A stretch of DNA of 64,000 nt from Pseudomonas sp. MIACH (GCF_001269925.1 NZ_LHVO01000002.1:547680-611679), one strand, 5' to 3'; shown: positions 51,565 through 61,200, numbered from the stretch's first letter. Numbers and translations: made by a program. Notes: generated by a model not told the origin, from the sequence alone.

Positions 51565-52512
51565 TTACTTGTTCAGATACGCTTTGACGGCTTCCAGACC
51601 GGGTTTGCCATCGACGGTGGTGACACCGGCGAGCCAGGTGTCGAGTACTTGCGGGTTCTTCTTCAGCCAGGCTTTCGCCGCAGCGTCGGGCTTCATCTTG
51701 TCGTCCAGGACGTTACCCATCAGGGTGCTTTCCATGTTCAGGGTGAACGACAGGTTTTTCAGCAACTGACCGACGTTGCTGCATTCCTGGGTGTAGCCCT
51801 TGCGGACGTTGGTATAGATGGTGGCCTGGCCGTAGTTGGGACCGAACGAATCGTCACCCCCGGTCAGGTACTTCATCTTGAAGCGGGTGTTCATCGGGTG
51901 CGGTTCCCATCCTAGGAACACGATGGCCTGGTCGCGCTTGGAGGCGCGTTCCACCTGCGAGAGCATCCCGGCTTCGCTGGATTCGACCACTTTGAAACCG
52001 GCGGTTTTCAGGCCGAAGGCGTCTTTGTCGATCAGCGTCTGGATGGTGCGGTTGCCGTCATTACCCGGCTCGATGCCGTAGATCTTGCCGCCCAGTTCAT
52101 CCTTGAATTTGGCGATATCGGCGAAGTCTTTCAGGCCTTTGTTGTACAGCGCCTCGGGGACGGCCAGGGTGTACTTGGCGTTCTCCAGGTTGGCGCGCAC
52201 GGTTTCCACGGTGCCGGCATCACGGTACTGCTTGATGTCGTTTTCCATGGTCGGCATCCAGTTGCCGAGGAAGATGTCCATGTTCTTGCCGTCGGCCAGG
52301 GACTTGTAAGTCACAGGTACCGAAATCATCGTGGTGCGCGGCTTGTAGCCCAGGCCCTTGAGGACTTCGCTGGTGGTCGCGGTAGTGACGGTGATGTCGG
52401 TCCAGCCGACATCGGAGAAGTTGACGGTCTTGCACTGTTCCGGTTCTGCGGCGTGCGCCATGACTGGCAGACTCAGCATGGCGGCCAACAACAACGAGGG
52501 TGAACCTTTCAT
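51565..52512 (-). CDS. cbcX: Choline/betaine/carnitine-binding periplasmic protein
   Basis: 315 residues: signal peptide MKGSPSLLLAAMLSLPVMAH with cleavage after AHA, then an OpuAC-type domain (KTVNFSDVGWTDITVTTATTSEVLKGLGYKP), with aromatic Trp/Tyr residues that box the quaternary ammonium group. First gene of cbcXWV. The start at 52512 removes 39 residues without a signal. A tandem repeat 150 bases upstream may be a GbdR site. Related protein CaiX lies at 59018. Confidence 0.93.
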   Translation of the reverse strand: MKGSPSLLLAAMLSLPVMAHAAEPEQCKTVNFSDVGWTDITVTTATTSEVLKGLGYKPRTTMISVPVTYKSLADGKNMDIFLGNWMPTMENDIKQYRDAGTVETVRANLENAKYTLAVPEALYNKGLKDFADIAKFKDELGGKIYGIEPGNDGNRTIQTLIDKDAFGLKTAGFKVVESSEAGMLSQVERASKRDQAIVFLGWEPHPMNTRFKMKYLTGGDDSFGPNYGQATIYTNVRKGYTQECSNVGQLLKNLSFTLNMESTLMGNVLDDKMKPDAAAKAWLKKNPQVLDTWLAGVTTVDGKPGLEAVKAYLNK

Positions 52513-52661
52513 CTGGGTAGACTCCTGTGTTTTTTCTGGCGGCAGTTGCCGCGCTTTATAAGTGTTGCGGTTGGAGCGTGCGACAACAGCTCTGCCACGG
52601 TGCCTTGCAAACGAGTCGTGACTGATCATGTACCAGTGAAAATCTGACGCCTACAGGGGGC

Positions 52662-52694
52662 GTCGTATCCAGTACAGGGAGGGTCGTATCCAGT
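52662..52694. promoter_or_regulatory. Tandem 12-bp repeats between cbcX and sdaB (candidate GbdR site)
   Basis: GTCGTATCCAGT occurs at 52662-52673 and again at 52683-52694, a 21-base period or two helix turns, as AraC-type regulators use. It lies in the 415-base gap between divergent cbcX and sdaB, both of which belong by knowledge to the betaine regulon controlled by GbdR. No gene is seen in the gap. Confidence 0.6.
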
Positions 52695-52927
52695 GTCGGT
52701 GACGTCGCTTACAGGTTTTTCCCAAGGCAAAACGGCTGTTTTTGCCCATCTGCACCGCTAAAAACGGCCAAAACGCCTGTTCGCACGGGGGCGGCGTTAG
52801 TGAGCATGGTTACGTCGGTGTGAGACGTCGTGACGGCGGATAAAAGCTTGATGATGCCGCCATCTGGGCGATCTGAGCGTAGCACCTCGTTCAAGCCTGG
52901 CCGTGCTTATCGAGGAGTTCTACCGCA

Positions 52928-54304
52928 ATGGCTATCAGTGTTTTCGACCTGTTCAAGATCGGCATCGGGCCTTCTAGTTCTCACACCGTCGGCCCCATGC
53001 GCGCCGCGGCGTTGTTCGTCCAGGCATTACGTGAACGTGAACTGTTGGAACAGGTTCGGCGTGTCGAAGTTCAGCTATACGGCTCATTGTCGGCTACCGG
53101 CATCGGCCACGGCAGCGACACCGCCACCATCATGGGCCTGATGGGCGAGTGGCCGGACGCGATCGATCCGTCGCAGATCGGCCTGCGTATCCACACCCTG
53201 CGTGAGACCGACACACTGCTGCTCGACGGGCGTTTGCCCGTGCCGTTCCTGTGGGCCCGGGACATGCGCCTGCTCGACGAAAACCTGCCCTTTCACCCCA
53301 ACGCCATGACCCTGGTGGTGTTTGGCGATGACGGCGAGCTGCACCGCGACACCTACTACTCGGTGGGCGGTGGTTTTGTGGTGGATGAAGCCCAGGCGCA
53401 GAGCGGTGTGGCGGACATGGACCGCACCGAACTGCCCTATGATTTTTCCAGTGCGGTGGAGTTGTTGCAGCTGTGCAAGACCCACAACCTGCGCGTTGCC
53501 GAGTTGATGCTGGCCAACGAAAGAGTCTGGCGCTCCGAAGACGAAATCCGCAGCGGCCTGATGAAACTCTGGCGTGCCATGCAGGCGTGCGTGGAGGAGG
53601 GCCTCAAGCACGAAGGCATCCTGCCCGGCGGCCTCAACGTGCGCCGCCGCGCCGCCAAGTTGCACCGCAGTCTGCAAGAGTTGAACAAGCCGAATGTGAT
53701 CGGCTCGACCTTGAGCGCGATGGAATGGGTCAACCTGTTCGCCCTGGCGGTGAATGAAGAAAACGCCGCCGGTGGACGCATGGTCACGGCACCTACCAAC
53801 GGTGCGGCGGGGATCATTCCGGCGGTGCTGCACTACTTCATGAAGTTCAGCGACGAAGTCACCGAAGCCAACGTGGTCGACTACCTGCTCAGTGCGGCGG
53901 CGGTGGGGATCCTGTGCAAGAAGAACGCCTCGATCTCCGGAGCCGAAGTCGGTTGCCAGGGTGAAGTGGGTTCAGCCTGCGCCATGGCCGCTGCCGGGCT
54001 GGCGGAGATCCTTGGTGCAACCCCGGAACAGCTGTGCAACGCCGCCGAAATCGGCCTGGAGCATAACCTCGGCCTGACCTGCGACCCGGTGGGTGGCCTG
54101 GTGCAAGTGCCGTGCATCGAGCGCAATGCGATTGCAGCGGTCAAGGCGATCAACGCGGCGCAGATGGCCCTGCGCGGTGACGGCCAGCACTTTATCTCCC
54201 TGGATCGGGTGATCCGCACCATGCGCGATACCGGGGCGGATATGCATGACAAGTACAAAGAGACATCGCGGGGTGGGTTGGCGGTCAGTGCGGTGGAGTG
54301 CTGA
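52928..54304 (+). CDS. sdaB: L-serine dehydratase (L-serine ammonia-lyase), iron-sulfur type
   Basis: 458 residues. [23 protein letters not shown] is the classic N-terminus, and [25 protein letters not shown] with downstream Cys ([26 protein letters not shown] region near 385) carries the [4Fe-4S] ligands. It deaminates serine to pyruvate. Between cbcXWV and gbdR it removes serine formed when glycine betaine is demethylated to glycine. AGGAG precedes the ATG. Confidence 0.94.
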   Translation: MAISVFDLFKIGIGPSSSHTVGPMRAAALFVQALRERELLEQVRRVEVQLYGSLSATGIGHGSDTATIMGLMGEWPDAIDPSQIGLRIHTLRETDTLLLDGRLPVPFLWARDMRLLDENLPFHPNAMTLVVFGDDGELHRDTYYSVGGGFVVDEAQAQSGVADMDRTELPYDFSSAVELLQLCKTHNLRVAELMLANERVWRSEDEIRSGLMKLWRAMQACVEEGLKHEGILPGGLNVRRRAAKLHRSLQELNKPNVIGSTLSAMEWVNLFALAVNEENAAGGRMVTAPTNGAAGIIPAVLHYFMKFSDEVTEANVVDYLLSAAAVGILCKKNASISGAEVGCQGEVGSACAMAAAGLAEILGATPEQLCNAAEIGLEHNLGLTCDPVGGLVQVPCIERNAIAAVKAINAAQMALRGDGQHFISLDRVIRTMRDTGADMHDKYKETSRGGLAVSAVEC

Positions 54305-54628
54305 GACCGAGTCGCCTGTATCGGGGGCTTGCCCCCGATACTGTAATCCAGACGATACTGCTCAAAAAGTGAACACTCCAACCAAAAGCGCCACCTTTTA
54401 GCGCGTCGCAAATAGATAAGTAGCTTCCGAACGATTTCCCCTCCGACCACTCGTTACCTGTGCGTGTGGTGACAGACTTTTCCTACGCGCTGAAAGCGCC
54501 TTCCCACAAGTGCTACCGAACTGCTCACACACCTTGAGCGGGCGGCTCCTACGTCCATTTTCATCCATATCCCGCACGTCCCGCACGGGCTTATTTAGAC
54601 GCGTCATAAGGTCGTTTTCAGGATTTGT
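54305..54628. other. Intergenic region before gbdR with a single REP hairpin
   Basis: The 456-base gap between sdaB and gbdR holds no supported gene. GTATCGGGGGC/GCCCCCGATAC at 54318-54341 is a single REP-like hairpin that may end the sdaB transcript. The rest up to 54628 shows no recognised element; GTTAC and GTGAC around 54455-54474 are too weak to claim as CbrB or NtrC sites. Confidence 0.6.
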
Positions 54629-54663
54629 TGAATGGCCATTCAAACTTAGGCATGGCATTTGCT
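54629..54663 (+). promoter_or_regulatory. Sigma-54 promoter of gbdR with adjacent palindrome
   Basis: TAGGCATGGCATTTGCT at 54647-54663 matches the sigma-54 -24/-12 pattern (GG, ten bases, GC; TTGC at the -12). It is 98 bases before the gbdR ATG. Right before it lies a perfect 16-bp palindrome TTGAATGGCCATTCAA (54629-54644), probably an operator. Published work on P. aeruginosa gbdR reports control by NtrC/CbrB, which fits; the palindrome's binder is unknown. Confidence 0.68.
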
Positions 54664-54760
54664 CTATACAATTCAAAGCCTCTCGCCTTGCCGGATGAAG
54701 AGCGCAATAACAAGAGCCTCGCCTGAGGCCGTCACCCGCTTTGTGTGAGGAGATATCGCC

Positions 54761-55864
54761 ATGACGTCGTTCAACTCCGGGGCCCAACCCCAGAACCGTG
54801 CGCCTCAATCCATCGGCTTTTTGCTGCTGGACAATTTCACGCTGATTTCCCTGGCTTCGGCCGTGGAACCGCTGCGCATGGCCAACCAGCTGTCCGGCCG
54901 CGAGCTGTATCGCTGGACAACCCTGAGTGTCGACGGCAACCAGGTGTGGGCCAGCGACGGTCTGCAAATCACCCCCGATGCCTCCATGCACAAAGCCCCG
55001 GCCCTGGACACTGTGATTGTGTGCGGCGGCGTGGGTATCCAGCGCACCGTGACCCGTGAACATGTGTCGTGGCTGCAAAGCCAGGCGCGCCAGTCCCGTC
55101 GCCTGGGTGCAGTGTGCACCGGCAGTTGGGCCCTGGCCTGCGCCGGGTTGCTCGACGGTTTTGATTGCAGCGTGCATTGGGAATGCCTGGCGTCGATGCA
55201 GGAAGCCTTCCCGCGTGTGTCGATGAGCACCCGTTTGTTCACCCTCGACCGCAACCGCTTCACCAGTTCGGGTGGCACCGCGCCGCTGGACATGATGCTG
55301 CACCTGATCAGCCGCGACCATGGTCGTGAACTGTCGGCAGCGATTTCCGAGATGTTTGTGTACGAGCGCATCCGCAACGAACAGGATCACCAGCGTGTGC
55401 CGCTCAAGCACATGCTTGGCACCAACCAGCCGAAGTTGCAGGAAATCGTCGCGCTGATGGAAGCCAACCTCGAAGAGCCGATCGACCTGGACGAACTGGC
55501 GGTGTACGTCGCCGTGTCGCGCCGCCAACTGGAGCGGCTGTTCCAGAAATACCTGCACTGCTCGCCGTCGCGCTACTACCTCAAGCTGCGCCTGATTCGC
55601 GCGCGGCAGTTGCTCAAGCAAACGCCGATGTCGATCATCGAAGTGGCGTCGGTGTGCGGCTTTGTGTCCACGCCGCACTTCTCCAAGTGCTACCGCGAAT
55701 ACTTCGGCATTCCGCCACGGGATGAGCGCGTAGGCTCCAACACCACCCAGCAGGTGGCAATGATGCCGATACCGCAGGCGCTGGTGTTGTCACCATTGTC
55801 GGGGCCGCTGTCGGCGTTGAGCCAGGCGCGCAATGAGTCGACTTTCGCGAGTGTACGGCTCTAA
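54761..55864 (+). CDS. gbdR: AraC-type regulator of betaine catabolism GbdR
   Basis: 367 residues: GATase-1/DJ-1-like N-terminal domain (QSIGFLLLDNFTLISLASAVEPLR, GAVCTGSWALACAGLL) and a C-terminal AraC HTH pair (DLDELAVYVAVSRRQLERLFQ and IIEVASVCGFVSTPHFSKCYREYFG). GbdR activates genes for betaine and dimethylglycine use and cbcXWV. GAGGAG precedes the ATG. Placed between sdaB and the carnitine genes. Paralogue cdhR lies at 60157. Confidence 0.95.
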   Translation: MTSFNSGAQPQNRAPQSIGFLLLDNFTLISLASAVEPLRMANQLSGRELYRWTTLSVDGNQVWASDGLQITPDASMHKAPALDTVIVCGGVGIQRTVTREHVSWLQSQARQSRRLGAVCTGSWALACAGLLDGFDCSVHWECLASMQEAFPRVSMSTRLFTLDRNRFTSSGGTAPLDMMLHLISRDHGRELSAAISEMFVYERIRNEQDHQRVPLKHMLGTNQPKLQEIVALMEANLEEPIDLDELAVYVAVSRRQLERLFQKYLHCSPSRYYLKLRLIRARQLLKQTPMSIIEVASVCGFVSTPHFSKCYREYFGIPPRDERVGSNTTQQVAMMPIPQALVLSPLSGPLSALSQARNESTFASVRL

Positions 55865-55872
55865 ACCAACCT

Positions 55873-56006
55873 TGTGGCGAGCGGGCTTGCCCCGCGTTGG
55901 GCTGCGAAGCGGCCCCAACACCTGCAGTTGAGGTCTGCCTGATACACCGCATCGCTCAGATTGGGGCTGCTGCGCAGCCCAACGCGGGGCAAGCCCGCTC
56001 GCCACA
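55873..56006. repeat. REP pair (TGTGGCGAGCGGGC type)
   Basis: TGTGGCGAGCGGGCTTGCCC at 55873 and its inverse ending CTCGCCACA at 56006, with a long second internal symmetry (GTTGGGCTGCGAAGCGGCCCC with GGGGCTGCTGCGCAGCCCAAC). Converging genes on both sides. Confidence 0.85.
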
Positions 56007-56014
56007 GGGGATTG

Positions 56015-56278
56015 TCAGGCGCCAGAGTTCTGCTTGAACTGCATCAGCGCCGGTAACAACTGCTTATCGATCGCCTGACGCACTGCCGGCAAAATCGTCG
56101 CACTGCCGGTGTACATCTGCTCAACCATACCCTTGAGCGCCTTGGCCCGTGCCGGGTTCAAACCGCGTACCGCGCACTCACATGCCTGCTCGGCGCTGGC
56201 GCCGCTGGACACCTCGAAACCCAGCGAGCGCAGTTGGCTCAGCAGGTCATCCTGATCAATCAAATCCGCGTGCATCAT
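56015..56278 (-). CDS. Small conserved protein in the carnitine locus, unknown function
   Basis: 87 residues, cytosolic, starting MMHADLIDQDDLLSQLRSLG (start may be either of two adjacent ATGs, 56278 or 56275), with cysteines in ACECAVRGLNPARAKALKGM. It occupies the position of the small gene after gbdR in P. aeruginosa. No known family. A ribosome site AGGA lies before it. The frame's longer N-terminus to 56398 is not supported. Confidence 0.68.
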   Translation of the reverse strand: MMHADLIDQDDLLSQLRSLGFEVSSGASAEQACECAVRGLNPARAKALKGMVEQMYTGSATILPAVRQAIDKQLLPALMQFKQNSGA

Positions 56279-56489
56279 GACGTTTATCCTGGTGAAGGGA
56301 GCGGGAGCGACTTGGATTCTGGTAGCCCCCCAGCCGGTCGGCAAGGGCAGAATGCACGAATGGCTCAGATGGCTATGAACGTGTCGTTTTCGGGTCATTT
56401 ACCCATTGAAGTAATAGGCACACTGGCTACCAGCAAACAGCTTGAAGGTTTGGTCACCCTCGGGATGTACGGCTCACACACAGCACTCT

Positions 56490-56527
56490 GCCCCGCTCCA
56501 GTCACGGCTGGACCGGGGCTTTTTTTC
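56490..56527 (+). terminator. Orphan intrinsic terminator on the plus strand
   Basis: GCCCCGCTCCAG, loop TCACGG, CTGGACCGGGGC and seven T, on the plus strand only. No plus-strand gene lies within 600 bases upstream (gbdR ends at 55864, past a REP pair). It ends two bases before the stop codon of the convergent cdhB. It may end a small RNA or block antisense reading into cdhB. Confidence 0.75.
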
Positions 56528-56528
56528 G

Positions 56529-57005
56529 CTATCTTTTGGTTGGCAATCCAATCACCCGGCCCAGAAGAGCAGGGCGTGGCAGGTCAGCGTGTTCGGCGCT
56601 GATGGTTGCGAGTTTTTCCAGCGTTACGTCGGTAAACGGCGCCGAATGTGGACCGGCCAGGTCGACGTGCAGCAGCATCTGTTCGTTGCCGGCGAGTTCT
56701 TTCTCATCGCCCACTAGATGCAGGCTGTGATAGAGGTGCAGGCGCTTGGCGTCGTGGGCGATCAGTTGTGTATGCACCTCCACGTCGGCGCCGAGTTTCA
56801 CTTCGTGCAAGTAGTTCAGGTGCAGTTCGAGGGTGAACAGCGAATGGCCACTGGCTTCGCGGTTTTCACTGTCCAGGCCCAAGGTGTCCATCAGCGCGTC
56901 GGTGGCGTAGCTGAAAATCAGCAGGTAGAACGCATCGCGCAGGTGGCCGTTGTAGTCCACCCAGTCGGCAAGGACTGGGGTGGTGTAGGTGGTCAGTGCA
57001 GGCAT
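56529..57005 (-). CDS. cdhB: Betainyl-CoA thioesterase of carnitine catabolism
   Basis: 158 residues, hotdog fold (4HBT type): PVLADWVDYNGHLRDAFYLLIFSYATDAL with the catalytic Asp-Tyr-Asn-Gly-His region, then SHFTLE-like SLFTLELHLNYLHEVKLGADVEV. It releases glycine betaine from its CoA ester, the last step of the carnitine pathway. Its position next to cdhA and cdhC supports the name. Stop of cdhA lies 13 bases upstream of its start. Confidence 0.87.
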   Translation of the reverse strand: MPALTTYTTPVLADWVDYNGHLRDAFYLLIFSYATDALMDTLGLDSENREASGHSLFTLELHLNYLHEVKLGADVEVHTQLIAHDAKRLHLYHSLHLVGDEKELAGNEQMLLHVDLAGPHSAPFTDVTLEKLATISAEHADLPRPALLGRVIGLPTKR

Positions 57006-57018
57006 GGTGAGGGTTCCG

Positions 57019-57984
57019 TTATTCGGCGAAGGTCATGCCGTGCTTGGCTTTGGTGGTTTTCACCGCTTCGAGCACCGCCAGCAGGCAATCATCACGATAG
57101 CGCTCCAGCGCCGAAATGCTGTGTTTGCCCAGTTGCTCGCTGGTGCCATCGACCACATCGTCGATCAACTTGTCGGTCAATTCCGGTGCCGGCAGGTAGG
57201 TCCACGGCAACTGCAACGCCGGACCGAACTGCGCCATGAAGTGCCGCATGCCCGCATCACCGCCCGCCAGGGTGTAGGTGAGGAAGGTGCCCATGAACGA
57301 CCAGCGCAGGCCGGCGCCAAAACGGATTGCGTCGTCGATCTCGCCGGTGGTGGCCACGCCGTCATTCACCAGGTGCAGCGCCTCGCGCCACAGCGCTTCG
57401 AGCAAGCGGTCGGCGATAAAGCCGGGGACTTCCTTGCGCACATGCAGCGGGCGCATGCCGAGGGATTCATACACCTTGATCGCCGCCTGGATCGCTTCCG
57501 GCGCGGTGTGCTTGCCGCCGACCACTTCCACCAGCGGCAACAGATAAACCGGGTTGAACGGATGGCCGACCACACAGCGTTCCGGGTGGGTCGAACCCTC
57601 ATAGAACTCACTCGGCAACAGCCCGGAGGTACTCGAACCGATCAGTGCATTGGGCTTGGCCGCGGCGCTGATCTTGCTGTGCAATTCCAGTTTCAGCTCC
57701 AGGCGTTCCGGGGCGCTTTCCTGGATGAAGTCGGCGTCTTTCACGCATTCTTCGATGGTGGGGACAAAGCGTAGGCGGTCCTGGGATGCGCCGGGCGCGA
57801 GGCCCTGTTTTTCCAGAGCGTCCCAGGCATTGGCGACACGTTTGCGCAGCGCCGCTTCGGCACCCGGCGCCGGGTCCCAGGCGACCACGTCGAGGCCGTG
57901 GGCCAGGGCACGGGACACCCAGCCGCTGCCGATGACACCGCTGCCGAGGGCGGCGAAGGTTTTGATCTCAGTGATAAAGCGCAT
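57019..57984 (-). CDS. cdhA: L-carnitine dehydrogenase
   Basis: 321 residues, 3-hydroxyacyl-CoA dehydrogenase-like. Rossmann start [39 protein letters not shown], and [21 protein letters not shown] in the C-terminal domain. It oxidises L-carnitine to 3-dehydrocarnitine with NAD+. Between cdhC (upstream) and cdhB (downstream) on the same strand; a half REP lies between cdhC and this gene. Confidence 0.93.
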   Translation of the reverse strand: MRFITEIKTFAALGSGVIGSGWVSRALAHGLDVVAWDPAPGAEAALRKRVANAWDALEKQGLAPGASQDRLRFVPTIEECVKDADFIQESAPERLELKLELHSKISAAAKPNALIGSSTSGLLPSEFYEGSTHPERCVVGHPFNPVYLLPLVEVVGGKHTAPEAIQAAIKVYESLGMRPLHVRKEVPGFIADRLLEALWREALHLVNDGVATTGEIDDAIRFGAGLRWSFMGTFLTYTLAGGDAGMRHFMAQFGPALQLPWTYLPAPELTDKLIDDVVDGTSEQLGKHSISALERYRDDCLLAVLEAVKTTKAKHGMTFAE

Positions 57985-58014
57985 GGCAAATTCCTAAAGC
58001 GTTCGGTGATTCCC

Positions 58015-58042
58015 TGTGGGAGGGAGCAAGCCCCCTCCCACA
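58015..58042. repeat. Single REP palindrome (TGTGGGAGGGAGC type)
   Basis: TGTGGGAGGGAGCAAGCCCC folding with CTCCCACA, a single hairpin between cdhC and cdhA within the presumed operon. Confidence 0.75.
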
Positions 58043-58055
58043 TTTTTTGATTCGG

Positions 58056-58943
58056 TCAGCCGCGTTTGGTCAGGCCCATCTTGATGCGGCCTTCCGCCGG
58101 GCTCATGACCCGCGCGCCCAGGCGGCTGAGGATTTCACTGGCGCGTTCCACCAGTTGGCCGTTGGTGGCGAGTACGCCCTTGTCCAGCCACAGGTTGTCT
58201 TCCAGGCCGACCCGCACGTTGCCGCCCAGCAGCATCGCTTGCGCGGCCATGGGCATTTGCATGCGCCCGATCCCGAACCCGGCCCACACCGCGTCGGCCG
58301 GCAGGTTGTCGACCATGGCTTTCATGGTGGTGGTGTCGGCCGGCGCGCCCCATGGGATGCCCAGGCACAGTTGGAACAGCGGGTTGTCGAGCAGGCCTTC
58401 CTTGATCATCTGCTTGGCGAACCACAGGTGGCCGGTGTCGAAAATTTCCAGTTCGGCTTTGACGCCCAACTCTTGGATGCGCTTGGCGCCCGCCCGCAGC
58501 TGCGCCGGGGTGGAGACGTAAATCGTGTCGCCATCGCCAAAATTCAGGGTGCCGCAGTCCAGGGTGCAGATTTCCGGCAGCAGTTCTTCGACATGGGCGA
58601 GGCGGGTCAGCGGGCCGACCAGGTCGGTATTGGGGCCTAACTCCATCGGGTTCTCGCCGCCACCGATTTCCAGGTCGCCGCCCATGCCGGCGGTGAGGTT
58701 GACGATGATGTCGATGTCAGCCTCACGGATGCGCTCCATCACTTCGCGGTACAGGGCGACGTCGCGGCTGAACTTGCCGGTCTCGGGGTCGCGCACATGG
58801 CAGTGCACCACGGTGGCGCCGGCCTTGGCGGCTTCCACGGCGGCGGCGGCGATTTGTTTGGGAGTGACCGGCACGTGTGGGCTTCTGGCGGTCGTGTCGC
58901 CAGCACCGGTGAGTGCGCAGGTGATGATGACGTCGTGGTTCAT
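58056..58943 (-). CDS. cdhC: 3-dehydrocarnitine cleavage enzyme (BKACE family)
   Basis: 295 residues, TIM barrel of the beta-keto acid cleavage family. Metal ligands in [15 protein letters not shown] (His-x-His), with conserved [22 protein letters not shown] and the N-terminal [10 protein letters not shown]. It joins dehydrocarnitine and acetyl-CoA to give betainyl-CoA and acetoacetate. It is the first enzyme gene after caiX in the operon caiX-cdhC-cdhA-cdhB. Confidence 0.93.
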   Translation of the reverse strand: MNHDVIITCALTGAGDTTARSPHVPVTPKQIAAAAVEAAKAGATVVHCHVRDPETGKFSRDVALYREVMERIREADIDIIVNLTAGMGGDLEIGGGENPMELGPNTDLVGPLTRLAHVEELLPEICTLDCGTLNFGDGDTIYVSTPAQLRAGAKRIQELGVKAELEIFDTGHLWFAKQMIKEGLLDNPLFQLCLGIPWGAPADTTTMKAMVDNLPADAVWAGFGIGRMQMPMAAQAMLLGGNVRVGLEDNLWLDKGVLATNGQLVERASEILSRLGARVMSPAEGRIKMGLTKRG

Positions 58944-59017
58944 GAGGCGGTTCCTTACAGGCGTGGTGGTGCCGTTCGCAGCTGATGCGAGCTGCGAAGC
59001 GGTGATTTAGATAGGGT

Positions 59018-59962
59018 TTATTTGCTGGTCAATTGCAGGTTGGCCGCCGCCGGTTTGCCGTCGAAGGTGGTCACACCTTCCAGCCAGCGCGCCTGGTCCT
59101 GCGGGTGATCCTTGAGCCACTGCTTGGCGGATTCGAGGGCGTCCTTGTGATCCAGCAGCGGCTGCATCATCCGGCTCTCGTCGGCGGCGGTGAAGGTCAG
59201 GTTGGTCAGCAACTTGTGCACGTTGGGGCACTGTTGGGCGTAGGTCGGCGCGGTGACCGTCCACACGGTGGCCATGCCTTCGTTCGGGCCCAGGGCGTCA
59301 TCGCTGCCGGTGAGGTAAGTCATCGCGACGTTGACGTTCATCGGGTGCGGTGCCCAGCCGAAGAACACCACGGCTTCCTTGCGGCGTACCGCACGGTCCA
59401 CGGCGGCAAGCATGCCGGCCTCGCTGGATTCCACCAGTTGGAATTTGCCCAGGCCGAACTGGTTCTTGGCGATCATCGCCTTGATCTGGGTGTTGGCACC
59501 CGAGCCCGGCTCGATCCCGTAGATCTTGCCGCCCAGCTCCTTGTCGAACTTGGCGATGTCGGCGAAGGTTTTCAGGCCCTTGTCCGCCAGGTACGTCGGC
59601 ACCGCCAGGGTCGCGCGGGCGTCTTCCAGGCTGGGTTTGTCGAGGACTTTGACTTGCTTGGCGTCGACGAACGGCGTGATGGTCTGGGTCATCAGCGGGT
59701 TCCAGTAGCCAAGGAACAGGTCCAGGCGCTGGTCGCGGATACCGGCGAAGATGATTTGCTGGGAGGCGCTGGTTTGTTTGGTCTTGTAGCCGAGGCCGTC
59801 GAGCAACACTTGGGTCATGGCGCTGGTGGCGATGACGTCGGTCCAGTTCACCACGCCCATGCGCACGTTCTGGCAAGAGGCCGCGTCGGCCGCCAGTACG
59901 TTCGTGCTCAAGATGGCGCTGGCGCTGAGTGCAAGCACGCAGTGGCGAATCAGTCGGTTCAT
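59018..59962 (-). CDS. caiX: Carnitine-binding periplasmic protein
   Basis: 314 residues: signal peptide RHCVLALSASAILSTNVLA and an OpuAC-type domain (VRMGVVNWTDVIATSAMTQVLLDGLGYK). Paralogue of CbcX. It hands carnitine to the CbcWV core transporter, as known in P. aeruginosa. Ahead of cdhC by 74 bases on the same strand and divergent from cdhR. GAGGGATCC precedes the ATG. Confidence 0.9.
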   Translation of the reverse strand: MNRLIRHCVLALSASAILSTNVLAADAASCQNVRMGVVNWTDVIATSAMTQVLLDGLGYKTKQTSASQQIIFAGIRDQRLDLFLGYWNPLMTQTITPFVDAKQVKVLDKPSLEDARATLAVPTYLADKGLKTFADIAKFDKELGGKIYGIEPGSGANTQIKAMIAKNQFGLGKFQLVESSEAGMLAAVDRAVRRKEAVVFFGWAPHPMNVNVAMTYLTGSDDALGPNEGMATVWTVTAPTYAQQCPNVHKLLTNLTFTAADESRMMQPLLDHKDALESAKQWLKDHPQDQARWLEGVTTFDGKPAAANLQLTSK

Positions 59963-60156
59963 GGTGGATCCCTCGGCAGGTCGTTATTGTGGGGTCCGGC
60001 GTCTTTGTGCGCCGTAGGATCACGTTACGGAGCTTTGGCCCCGCCGAAACGCACGGCGGCGACCAGCTCTTGCACTGCAGCGACCTGTGCTCTTGAATGG
60101 CCCGTGGAACTGGCGTATCACAGTGACCACGCTGCCCGTCCTACGAGAGCGCCACC

Positions 60157-61146
60157 ATGTCCCAGGATTTCTACTTTCTGCTGATGCCGGGGTTCTCGGC
60201 CATTGGCTTTATTTCTGCGCTGGAACCACTGCGCGTGGCCAACCGCTTTCGCGGCGAGCTGTACCGCTGGCATGTGCTGAGCGCCGATGGCGGCGCGGTG
60301 CTGGCGAGCAATGGCATGTCGGTCAACGCCGACGCCGCGCTGGAACCGCTGAAGAAGGGCGCGACGCTGCTGGTGGTGGCCGGCTTCGAACCGCTGCAGT
60401 TCGCCACGCCGGCGCTGGAACACTGGCTGCGCCGCCTGGACAATGATGGCGTGACCCTCGGCGCCATCGACACCGGCGCCTGTGTCCTCGCCGAAGCCGG
60501 CCTGCTCGACGGTCATCGCCTGACCCTGCACTGGGAGGCCATCGACGCCTTCAAGGAGTCGTACCCGCACCTGACCGTGACCCAGGAACTGTTCGAGATT
60601 GACCGCCGCCGCATCACCTGCGCCGGTGGCACGGCCTCCATCGACCTGATGCTCGACCTCATCGCCCAGGCCCACGGCGCGGACCTGGCGATCCAGGTCT
60701 CCGAACAGTTCGTCCTTGGCCGCATCCGCCCGCGCAAAGACCACCAGCGCATGCAGATCGCCACGCGCTACGGCATCAACAACAAGAAACTGGTGCAAGT
60801 GATCGGCGAGATGGAGCAGCACACCGAACCGCCCCTGAGCACCTTGGCGCTGGCCGAAGCGATCAAAGTCACCCGGCGCCAGCTGGAGCGGCTGTTTCGC
60901 CTGCACCTGAACGACACACCGAGCAATTTCTACTTGGGATTAAGGCTGGAGAAAGCCCGGCAACTGCTGCGCCAGAGCGATATGAGCGTACTGGAGGTGA
61001 GCATTGCATGCGGGTTTGAATCGCCGTCGTATTTCACCCGCAGTTACCGGGCGCGGTTTGCCAAGTGTCCGAGGGAGGATAGAGTGAGGGGGGGGAGGGC
61101 AAACGCTATCATCGAGTCCCTGCTCGGAGGAAAAGCAAAGGCTTAA
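60157..61146 (+). CDS. cdhR: AraC-type regulator of carnitine catabolism CdhR
   Basis: 329 residues: DJ-1/GATase-like sensor (YFLLMPGFSAIGFISALEPLR, GAIDTGACVLAEAGLLDG) and AraC HTH (LALAEAIKVTRRQLERLFRLH and VLEVSIACGFESPSYFTRSYRARF). It activates the divergent caiX-cdhCAB operon when carnitine is present. Paralogue of GbdR. The C-terminal end after CPREDR is variable. It is the last gene of normal base composition before the AT-rich stretch. Confidence 0.94.
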   Translation: MSQDFYFLLMPGFSAIGFISALEPLRVANRFRGELYRWHVLSADGGAVLASNGMSVNADAALEPLKKGATLLVVAGFEPLQFATPALEHWLRRLDNDGVTLGAIDTGACVLAEAGLLDGHRLTLHWEAIDAFKESYPHLTVTQELFEIDRRRITCAGGTASIDLMLDLIAQAHGADLAIQVSEQFVLGRIRPRKDHQRMQIATRYGINNKKLVQVIGEMEQHTEPPLSTLALAEAIKVTRRQLERLFRLHLNDTPSNFYLGLRLEKARQLLRQSDMSVLEVSIACGFESPSYFTRSYRARFAKCPREDRVRGGRANAIIESLLGGKAKA

Positions 61147-61200
61147 TGTATGTTTGCTAAAATTATACATGTGATATGTTTTTCTTAATTTGGAGTTGTA

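Noticed and set aside
56490..56527. Hairpin read as the terminator of cdhB
   Set aside because: On the cdhB strand the stem is not followed by a T run; the T run is on the plus strand only.
61147..61200. Attachment site or tRNA end at the edge of the AT-rich region
   Set aside because: No tRNA, no integrase, and no direct repeat recognisable within the window; only a weak inverted repeat ATGTAT/ATACAT, too short to claim.
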